Assembly (NCBI GenBank): GCA_012038135.1
Contig: JAAVJQ010000001.1
Location: forward strand, 310,001 to 374,000
Length of the DNA stretch: 64,000 nucleotides
DNA from: Salinimicrobium nanhaiense
GTDB taxonomy: Bacteria > Bacteroidota > Bacteroidia > Flavobacteriales > Flavobacteriaceae
Direction: 5' to 3'
Position numbers and translations under genes: made by a program
In this document: one piece after another, positions 15,850 to 22,875 of the stretch
Numbering within the stretch: the first letter of the stretch is position 1
How the letters are laid out: each line of letters starts with the position of its first letter
The notes under the pieces: generated by a model
What the model was told of the DNA's origin: nothing
Databases searched by the model: none
The model's input: the letters and a program-made list of their open reading frames with translations, nothing else

Positions 15850-17046
15850 TTGAATTTCCCCTTTTACATAGCCCGCAGGTACCTGTTCTCCAAGAGTAGC
15901 AGCAATGCTATCAATATCATTACCATTATTGCAGCTATTGGGGTTTTTGCAGGGGCTTTTGCACTTTTCATCGTGCTTTCGGGCTTTAGCGGACTCAAAG
16001 ATTTCAGCCTTTCTTTTTCCAATCAATATGACCCCGATCTAAAGGTGCTGCCTGCAAGTGGCAAGACTTTTAATTTTTCTGAAGCTGAAAAAGATCAGCT
16101 TAAAACTATCTCCGGCATTTCCACTTTTTCAGAAGTTATTGAAGAGCGGGTTTTCCTTGATTTCAGGTCTAAGAACAAAACAGCTTATATTAAAGGGGTA
16201 GACGAGAATTTCCTGAAAGTGAATCAGCTGGACAGCGCGCTCGTCCGCGGAGTTTGGTTTCACCCTACTGAATCACAGGTAGTGATAGGAAGTAATATTT
16301 CCCGCGACCTGAATTTGGGAGTATTTGATTACATGAGCCTGCTGGAGGTACTTGTTCCACGCCCGGGAACCGGACAGGTACTCGATCCTACCCGCGCTTT
16401 TAATTCTGAAAATGTAGTGGTTTCCGGTATTTACAGTATCAATGAAGAGCTGGACGATAAATTTGTCTATTCTTCTTTGGATTTCGCCCGGGATCTTTTA
16501 AGCCTGAAGCCTACAGAAATCACCGGATTAGAATTAAAACTAGAGCCCGGCGCAGACCCCGAAACGGTTAAAAATGAAGTACAGGCAGCTATAAAAGATG
16601 GAGTGGAGATCAAGAACAGGGCGCAACTTAATGATGCCCTTTACAAAATGCTGAATACCGAAAATCTTGCTGTCTATCTGATATTTACGCTGGTATTGAT
16701 CATCGCCCTATTTAATGTGGTAGGCTCAATAATCATGGTGATCCTCGACAAAAGGGAGAATATAAAAACGCTACACAGTCTTGGCGCTACTCCGCATCAA
16801 ATAAAGAATGTTTTCTTTACCCAGGGAGTTTTCCTCACGCTCCTGGGTGGTAGCCTTGGCCTGATCTTTTCTATTCTTCTGGTTTACCTGCAACTTGAAT
16901 ATGATCTTGTGATGATCACTCCTAACCTGGCCTATCCTGTTAGCATCACCTGGCAAAATATTGTACTGGTAATTGTCACCATCACTTCCCTGGGGATGCT
17001 GGCCTCATATATCGCTGCCAGCCGAAGCAAGAAAGCACTTGCTTAG
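15850..17046 (+). CDS. ABC transporter permease, FtsX/LolC-like
   Basis: A 398-residue inner-membrane protein with the MacB/LolC topology: one N-terminal membrane helix after YIARRYLFSKSSSNAINII, a large periplasmic domain (about residues 45-260), and three C-terminal helices of the FtsX domain with the signature LHSLGATPHQIKNVFF. LolC/E homologues release lipoproteins from the inner membrane. The start is a TTG directly behind rbfA, with no ATG nearby. The pair rbfA-permease is a common Flavobacteriia arrangement. The cognate ATPase is not in the window. Confidence 0.85.
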   Translation: MNFPFYIARRYLFSKSSSNAINIITIIAAIGVFAGAFALFIVLSGFSGLKDFSLSFSNQYDPDLKVLPASGKTFNFSEAEKDQLKTISGISTFSEVIEERVFLDFRSKNKTAYIKGVDENFLKVNQLDSALVRGVWFHPTESQVVIGSNISRDLNLGVFDYMSLLEVLVPRPGTGQVLDPTRAFNSENVVVSGIYSINEELDDKFVYSSLDFARDLLSLKPTEITGLELKLEPGADPETVKNEVQAAIKDGVEIKNRAQLNDALYKMLNTENLAVYLIFTLVLIIALFNVVGSIIMVILDKRENIKTLHSLGATPHQIKNVFFTQGVFLTLLGGSLGLIFSILLVYLQLEYDLVMITPNLAYPVSITWQNIVLVIVTITSLGMLASYIAASRSKKALA

Positions 17047-17375
17047 ACGGTAGACGGTAGACGATAGAAAAATAAAATTTCCCGTAAGAGACAGGAAACC
17101 ATTCTCCATTTCATACATCAACCATTTTAGAATTCACGCTAAGGCCCTAAGCTTCCGTAAAGCCCGCGGGAAAAGGTATTTTTAGAATCCGGAGTTTGAG
17201 ATTTAAGGCTGTTTCAATTTAACCTAACCCCAATTACCCATAAGGGCCCATAAACGCCTTGGAATTTGGCTCATGGAATTTGGTGCTTTTGATTTTGGTG
17301 CTTTGGATTTCAGTGCTTTGGATTTTGACCCTCCTGCGCGAAAAGCTCCGGCGGATAAATGCCTGGAATTTTCGC
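17047..17375. other. Non-coding spacer with simple repeats
   Basis: It holds a short run of TAGACG-type repeats directly after the permease stop and the 15-bp tandem repeat listed separately. No gene or RNA is recognised. Short reading frames across it have biased, repeat-driven composition. Confidence 0.6.
17276..17330. repeat. 15-bp tandem repeat, about 3.7 copies
   Basis: Three units (GAATTTGGTGCTTTT, GATTTTGGTGCTTTG, GATTTCAGTGCTTTG) and a partial fourth follow head to tail. They lie just downstream of dusB on the opposite side of its stop and do not belong to a supported gene. Confidence 0.8.
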
Positions 17376-18368
17376 TTAAGCGAATTGGTAGCCTGCGAAG
17401 TCTCTCTCCACCTCATCAAAGGCGGCAAAAACATCGGCGGCATCGTCACTTGTGACCATTTTTTGGCGGTACTCCTTAAAGTGCGGAATTCCCTTGAAAT
17501 AGTTGGTATAATGTCTACGCGTCTCAAATACTCCCAGCTTCTCGCCTTTCCAGTCAATGGACATTTGCAGGTGGCGACGCGCGGCGTCTATGCGCTCCTC
17601 TAAAGTTGGAGGTGCGGCGTGTTCTCCTGTTTTGAAGAAATGTTTTACTTCTCTAAAGAACCAGGGATAGCCAATACTTGCCCTGCCTATCATAGCACCG
17701 TCAAGCCCGAATTTATCACGCATCTCCATAGCTCTCTTAGGTGTGTCGACATCGCCGTTCCCAAAGATAGGAATATGCATCCTCGGATTGTTCTTTACAT
17801 CGGCTATTGGTCTCCAGTCTGCTTCTCCCTTATACATCTGCACCCTGGTACGCCCATGGATCGATATTGCACTTGCCCCCACATCCTGAAGCCTTTCAGC
17901 CACTTCAATGATCTTAATTGAATCCTGGTCCCAACCAAGGCGGGTTTTAACTGTAATTGGAAGTTTGGTGTGTTTCACCATGGCTTCGGTAAGAGAAACC
18001 ATCAACGGAATGTCCTTTAATATTCCTGCCCCGGCACCTTTGGAAACGACCTTTTTCACCGGACAACCAAAATTGATATCGATGATATCGGGTACCGATT
18101 TCTCGACGATCTCTACCGATTGCAGCATGGAATCCAGATTAGCTCCAAAAATTTGGATCCCGACGGGTCTTTCCTTTTCGTAGATATCGAGTTTCATAAC
18201 GCTTTTAGCAGCGTCCCGAATTAGCCCTTCGGAAGAAATAAATTCGGTATAAACCACATCTGCCCCCTGCTCTTTGCACAAAGCACGAAACGGCGGATCA
18301 CTCACATCTTCCATTGGTGCAAGCAGCAACGGAAATTCTCCTACATCTATGTTTCCTATTTTCGCCAA
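17376..18368 (-). CDS. dusB: tRNA-dihydrouridine synthase
   Basis: A 330-residue flavoenzyme that reduces uridines in the tRNA D-loop. The TIM-barrel carries the family signatures: LLAPMEDVSDPPFRALC at the N-terminus, DINFGCPVKKVVSKGAGAG (about 94-112, with the catalytic Cys), KTRLGWD and SIHGRTRVQMYKGEADW. Length is that of DusB. A TAnnTTTG box lies 20 bp upstream. The C-terminal helical domain is complete to the stop. Confidence 0.93.
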   Translation of the reverse strand: MAKIGNIDVGEFPLLLAPMEDVSDPPFRALCKEQGADVVYTEFISSEGLIRDAAKSVMKLDIYEKERPVGIQIFGANLDSMLQSVEIVEKSVPDIIDINFGCPVKKVVSKGAGAGILKDIPLMVSLTEAMVKHTKLPITVKTRLGWDQDSIKIIEVAERLQDVGASAISIHGRTRVQMYKGEADWRPIADVKNNPRMHIPIFGNGDVDTPKRAMEMRDKFGLDGAMIGRASIGYPWFFREVKHFFKTGEHAAPPTLEERIDAARRHLQMSIDWKGEKLGVFETRRHYTNYFKGIPHFKEYRQKMVTSDDAADVFAAFDEVERDFAGYQFA

Positions 18369-18388
18369 AACAACTGTTTTTCAGGCTG

Positions 18389-18396
18389 CAAAAATA
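18389..18396 (-). promoter_or_regulatory. Promoter -7 box of dusB
   Basis: TATTTTTG on the minus strand matches TAnnTTTG and ends 20 nt before the dusB ATG. Confidence 0.45.
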
Positions 18397-18565
18397 ATGA
18401 AAATTTCTTTGTAAGACATCGTCGGAAGTACAGTAAGGATCAGCTGCTTTTATAAAATAATTGACTAAAACAGAAATATAATAGGAGTCACAACCAATCC
18501 TGGAGAGAGTGATTAAGAAGGTGAAAACCGGAAATAGCTTATCAAGTGAAGTATCCTGCAATTTT

Positions 18566-19174
18566 TCACTCCATAGATTTATAGATCTCTTCCATATTTT
18601 TATTAAAACGCTCTACATATCCATTCCTTTTTCTCTTGGAAGAGCGTCCATAGAAGGATACTCGGTCGGTGACCGAATCCATAATCAGAAGATGATACGT
18701 AATGGATTTAAATTCGGAATGCTGTCGGTACATTTCCGGGGTTACTAGAATTCCCATAAAATATTGTTCAGAACTGTCATTTAAAAGAGATGACAGTACC
18801 GGAGGGATCTGTACATCTTTAATGGATTCTCTCGTTATAACCTCTTCAAACAGGGAATCTAATTCCATGAGGATCTTTAGCGACACCTCCTGGTCTTCAG
18901 GAAGTATTTTTTTTCGTATACGGTATCTCTCACTTTCCACCCGAAACAATGAATCAGCTGCATGATTGGTGTAAACCACCAGATACTTCCCCTTTCGGGA
19001 AGTTGAACTTTCATGGTCTTTAAAGGAGTAGACGGGTGCGAAATAGGATATGTTTTTTATATTTTCAGTTGATCCTGTATTCGACTTATAGACAGTCTCA
19101 GTTCCGCTCCCACAGGAAAGCACAACTACAAAGGTTGAGGAAAACAGTATTAAGCCTAAAACTTTTTTATACAT
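18566..19174 (-). CDS. Hypothetical lipoprotein
   Basis: A 202-residue protein with an N-terminal signal and lipobox (LFSSTFVVVLSCGSG, acylated Cys at about residue 21), so it is probably a membrane-anchored periplasmic or outer-membrane lipoprotein. The rest is hydrophilic and alpha/beta with no motif I know. It starts 29 nt after the stop of the beta-barrel gene and is likely co-transcribed with it. Confidence 0.7.
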   Translation of the reverse strand: MYKKVLGLILFSSTFVVVLSCGSGTETVYKSNTGSTENIKNISYFAPVYSFKDHESSTSRKGKYLVVYTNHAADSLFRVESERYRIRKKILPEDQEVSLKILMELDSLFEEVITRESIKDVQIPPVLSSLLNDSSEQYFMGILVTPEMYRQHSEFKSITYHLLIMDSVTDRVSFYGRSSKRKRNGYVERFNKNMEEIYKSME

Positions 19175-19203
19175 TTGTCCTTATTCCTTAAACCTTATAC
19201 CTT

Positions 19204-21609
19204 TCACAGTCTGTCTCTTTCCGCAGCATCTATTGCCCGCTGATTGTCGCTAAGCCTGAAGTTTCCGAAGTTATATTTAAACCCTACCCTCACATATTGA
19301 CTTTCCGGTTGAGCGAAGTAGCCGTTATCCTGATTGAGGTACTGGGATCTTAACCAGGTGTTGGTTTCATCAAGGATGTCCTCAAAATTTAAACTTACTT
19401 CAGCACGATTATTCCAAAGTGTCTTTCTTAGACCTACAGAAAGGGTGGTAAAAGGGTCCATAATATAGGATCCGCTTAAAAATTTGGAGACATGGGTAAG
19501 CGTTAATTCTCCGGAAAAAGTTCCGTCTTTGGAGATGATAAAGTTATTATAAAGGCTTCCATAAAATCCGTCGATTTCAATAGTAACAGGTACATTCCCA
19601 CTTTCAAGGGCGAGGAAGGTGCGTTCTTCGTTAAAACCGTTGAAATAAATATAGGTGTACCACCAGTTTTTAATGGATCTTCCGTGACTAAATTGAATTC
19701 CGTAGCTGGTGCTTTCCAAAAGGTTGGCACTTACTCTTCTTATGATGCGGCTTTCATTGTCCTGAAAACTTAGTGTCTCTGGAGTATTACCGCTATCGGT
19801 GTAAAAAAGGTCAAAGAAATAAGCATTTTTGAGCCCATAGCTCAATGAATAGCTGTTGATAATTGCAGCTTCCAGATTTGGATTTCCGGCGTTGTAATCG
19901 AATTCATTAAGATAGTAGCGAAAGGGATTTAAACTTTCGTATCGCGGTCGCTGAATTCTCCTGCTATAGTCAAAAGTGAGGCTGTGATTTTCATTGAAAT
20001 TATGCTGCAGGTAGAAAGTCGGGAAAAGTTCAAAATATTCCCGGTCATCAATCTGCTCCATGGAACGGGAATCTCCTGTACGATCTGTATATTCCCCTCT
20101 AAGTCCAGCCTTAGCGCTCCATTTGCTCCAATCTTTCGCAATACTCACATAGCCGGCATAGATCTTCTCATCATATAAAAATTCATCCCACTGCAACGCT
20201 CCTTCCTCAATATCGGGATATGCACCCATATAGTCAATTCGGCTTTCCGAATCGATTATAGATGCTTTTAGTCCGCTTTCAAAGCTGGTACCTCCTATTG
20301 GGGTGATGTAATCTAATTGGGCCGTATAAATATTAATGGATTGATCTGCATCTGTAAAGAAACTGTTCTCGTCTAAAGGACCATCAAATTCCTGGAAGGT
20401 AGTAAAAATGGCCTGGTCCCTGTTCTGGTCAAAACGTGTGTAATGCACCTTTGCAGATACCTCTGCCCCTGCTTTATCTAGAAGATGTTTATATTCTAAA
20501 TCAAGAGCAACATTAGAAAGATCATCATCCAGCGAACTCTCAGTAAGAAGACTATTATCTTCATTTCCCGATTCCCGTATCCTGGAATAAACTGTATTGT
20601 CAAAGGTTTTATTTGGGGAAAAGCTAAGACTGGAAGTGAAATGCAAAACATTTTTATCGTTAAAGTCATAGTCGAGCATGAGATTGGCACTGTGACCACG
20701 GGATCTTGTTGTGCGCTCAAAATCGGTATCCCAACGGCTAACAGTATTTCCCATGTCATCCATAAAATTGATATAGCTCTCATCTTCCTTAAATTCTTTA
20801 CGCGGGGAAAAGCTGTAGTTTCCAAAAACATTCAATTTTTCGGTTTTATAGTAATGGCTGGTCCCTAACTGATACTTCGGAAAGATCGCCTGGGTCCAGG
20901 CTGCATTTACATTTCCTTTATACCCTGGAGCAATGCTTTTGGAGGTGATAATATTCAGGATTGCCCCACCTTCGGCATCATAACGTGCCGGAGGGGTGGT
21001 GATCACCTCAATAGATTTAATGTTTTCTGCGGAATAATTCTCCAGCAGGGTCTGTAATTCTGAAGCTGTCAATTGCACTTTGCGGTCGTTGATATAAACC
21101 TGCACCCCCTGATTTCGCACCGTTAAATTTTCTCCCGAAAGAATGACGCCGGGGGTCTTTTTAAGAATATCCCACGAACTACCATGGGAAAGGGTGGTGT
21201 TTTCAACATTAAATACCAGTCGGTCTACCTCTCGCTTTACTGAAGGATTTTTATAGTTGATGGAAACTTCGGCAAGAGCAGCAGTGTCTTCACTCAACAC
21301 AAGAGTGCCTAAATTTTCATTTTTTGATACCTTGATCTGCTTCAGGTGATCCCTGAAGCCAACAAAACTTACCTTTAAAAGGTATGCGTCCGGTTCGACA
21401 TCGGTAAAATTGAATTTTCCGTTTTCCGAAGAAACGGCACCCTTATAAACGGTGGTTGAATCCTGGGCATTAAGTAAAATGAGATTGGCAAAAGCTACAG
21501 GATCTCTGTTGCTATCAACAATTTTCCCTTCGACGGAATGCTGACTATAAACTGAAAAAGAACACAAAAAAAGTATCAGGAACAGTGGGGAGCTGTATGT
21601 TTTGAACAT
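19204..21609 (-). CDS. TonB-dependent receptor-like outer-membrane beta-barrel protein
   Basis: An 801-residue protein with a signal peptide (about 1-22) and a carboxypeptidase-regulatory-like domain (about 24-100, SVEGKIVDSNRDPVAFANL). A plug-like segment follows (KKTPGVILSGENLTVRNQG, then IKSIEVITTPPARYDAEGGA). The barrel ends with a strand in GFKYNFGNFRL. This is the outer-membrane beta-barrel family common in Bacteroidota; the substrate is unknown and there is no SusD partner beside it. A TAnnTTTG promoter box is 45 bp upstream. The C-terminal tail past the last strand is longer than usual and charged. Confidence 0.85.
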   Translation of the reverse strand: MFKTYSSPLFLILFLCSFSVYSQHSVEGKIVDSNRDPVAFANLILLNAQDSTTVYKGAVSSENGKFNFTDVEPDAYLLKVSFVGFRDHLKQIKVSKNENLGTLVLSEDTAALAEVSINYKNPSVKREVDRLVFNVENTTLSHGSSWDILKKTPGVILSGENLTVRNQGVQVYINDRKVQLTASELQTLLENYSAENIKSIEVITTPPARYDAEGGAILNIITSKSIAPGYKGNVNAAWTQAIFPKYQLGTSHYYKTEKLNVFGNYSFSPRKEFKEDESYINFMDDMGNTVSRWDTDFERTTRSRGHSANLMLDYDFNDKNVLHFTSSLSFSPNKTFDNTVYSRIRESGNEDNSLLTESSLDDDLSNVALDLEYKHLLDKAGAEVSAKVHYTRFDQNRDQAIFTTFQEFDGPLDENSFFTDADQSINIYTAQLDYITPIGGTSFESGLKASIIDSESRIDYMGAYPDIEEGALQWDEFLYDEKIYAGYVSIAKDWSKWSAKAGLRGEYTDRTGDSRSMEQIDDREYFELFPTFYLQHNFNENHSLTFDYSRRIQRPRYESLNPFRYYLNEFDYNAGNPNLEAAIINSYSLSYGLKNAYFFDLFYTDSGNTPETLSFQDNESRIIRRVSANLLESTSYGIQFSHGRSIKNWWYTYIYFNGFNEERTFLALESGNVPVTIEIDGFYGSLYNNFIISKDGTFSGELTLTHVSKFLSGSYIMDPFTTLSVGLRKTLWNNRAEVSLNFEDILDETNTWLRSQYLNQDNGYFAQPESQYVRVGFKYNFGNFRLSDNQRAIDAAERDRL

Positions 21610-21653
21610 GCAAAAATGGTTGGTTAGTGCTGGATAATGTTAACAAAATCAAA

Positions 21654-21661
21654 CAAATATA
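21654..21661 (-). promoter_or_regulatory. Promoter -7 box of the beta-barrel gene
   Basis: TATATTTG on the minus strand, an exact TAnnTTTG match, 44 nt before the ATG at 21609. Confidence 0.5.
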
Positions 21662-21778
21662 GCATTTTTGCTAACACATAAGAAATTATGAAAGATTTCC
21701 TGAGGATTTATAGGAACTCTTACCATCTATGTTTTTGCCGATAATCCAATAGCAAAATTGGTTTTTTCGATGGTGTTT

Positions 21779-22468
21779 TTATAATAGCAACGAAAGCAAA
21801 AAGGGAGTAAAAACCGCGGTCACTATTCCGTTTAAGCACATCGCAACTCCGCTATAAACTCCGGGGATCTTTCCCTCTTCGATCGCCCTGGCTGTACCTA
21901 TTCCGTGCGCAGCTGTTCCAAGGGCTGCACCCAGTGCTCTTTTATCTGTTATCCCAAATAGCTTTAGAAAGAAGATGCCAAAAGCATTTCCAAAAATGCC
22001 GACAGCAATTACTATTCCCGCAGTAATATCCGGAATTCCACCAACAGTTCTGGTGATCTCAATGGCAATGGGAGTGGTCACAGATTTCGCTGCTAATGAC
22101 TGAATTAAAAATTCCGGCATTCCCAGTACCAGCAGGAAAATCACAATACTCGCCACACCACAAATTCCGCCGGAGATCACAGCAATTGAAAACAGTTTTA
22201 GATCCTTTCGTAGCTCTTCATATTTCTCATAGAAATATGCTCCTAAAGCAACTACTGCCGGTCCAAGGAAATAGGTGAGTAATTTTCCACCTTCATTATA
22301 GGTTTCAAAACTGATGTTAGAGAATTTTAGAAATAAAATGATCGCAATAATAGTGAGCAACACCGGATTCAATAGAACGATCTTCAATTTTCCCACGCGG
22401 CCAAAAACAAAAAAGAAAAGGATAGTAAGAGCAATCCCGAAAAGCGGTAGCAGGAAATAATCCGTCAT
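21779..22468 (-). CDS. lrgB: LrgB family membrane protein
   Basis: A 229-residue protein with about seven hydrophobic helices and the LrgB/CidB pattern: KSVTTPIAIEITRTVGGIP (about 129-147) and the glycine-rich AALGTAAHGIGTARAIEEG (about 181-199). LrgB works with LrgA; homologues have been tied to murein-hydrolase control and, in several bacteria and plants, to transport of pyruvate or glycolate. It overlaps lrgA by 4 bp. It is the last gene of the peptidoglycan operon. Confidence 0.9.
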   Translation of the reverse strand: MTDYFLLPLFGIALTILFFFVFGRVGKLKIVLLNPVLLTIIAIILFLKFSNISFETYNEGGKLLTYFLGPAVVALGAYFYEKYEELRKDLKLFSIAVISGGICGVASIVIFLLVLGMPEFLIQSLAAKSVTTPIAIEITRTVGGIPDITAGIVIAVGIFGNAFGIFFLKLFGITDKRALGAALGTAAHGIGTARAIEEGKIPGVYSGVAMCLNGIVTAVFTPFLLSLLL

Positions 22469-22860
22469 CTTCCTGATTTTTGAAGGATGATCCCGGTAAC
22501 ATACAACGTGAGCAACGTACTGGCGATCACTGCTATTGAAAGAGGGAACCAGTACTCCTTTATGAGATCAAAATAAACCATTAATCCCACTCCGTAGGGG
22601 ATGAAGAACAGCACCAAAAATTCCAGTAGTTTATCTGATGCCGGTTTGATTGCGCTTAACCTTACCCACTTCTGTTTTAGCGCTACAAAAAGAATTACCA
22701 TCCCAAGGATGTTTCCTGCTATGGGAAGATTTAAAAAGTAACTTATCAATTCTCCTGTGAGCAGAAAAAGCAGGATAAGCAGAAAAGCTTTTAACCGGGT
22801 CAGGGAAAAAAGATCGGTTAGATAGTCTGCAATTAATTTGAATTTTTTGTTGCTGATAAT
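22465..22860 (-). CDS. lrgA: LrgA/CidA family membrane protein (start uncertain)
   Basis: The C-terminal 94 residues are a clear LrgA/CidA protein (LPIAGNILGMVILFVALKQ). A conventional call would start at a TTG at 22749, but that removes the first membrane helix (LKAFLLILLFLLTGELI), which the family needs. The frame is open upstream as far as the TAG of the GH3 gene at 22876-22878 and contains no ATG or GTG. I place the start at an ATT at 22860, which has a purine-rich AGAAGGAA just before it; CTG at 22803 is an alternative. It overlaps lrgB by 4 bp. Readthrough of the upstream TAG is a further possibility. Confidence 0.75.
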   Translation of the reverse strand: MISNKKFKLIADYLTDLFSLTRLKAFLLILLFLLTGELISYFLNLPIAGNILGMVILFVALKQKWVRLSAIKPASDKLLEFLVLFFIPYGVGLMVYFDLIKEYWFPLSIAVIASTLLTLYVTGIILQKSGR

Positions 22861-22875
22861 TTCCTTCTCTTTTTG

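Noticed and set aside
17273..17455. Short frame with pentapeptide-like FGAFDFGALDF repeats
   Set aside because: The pattern comes from the 15-bp tandem repeat; the rest of the frame overlaps the end of dusB on the other strand.
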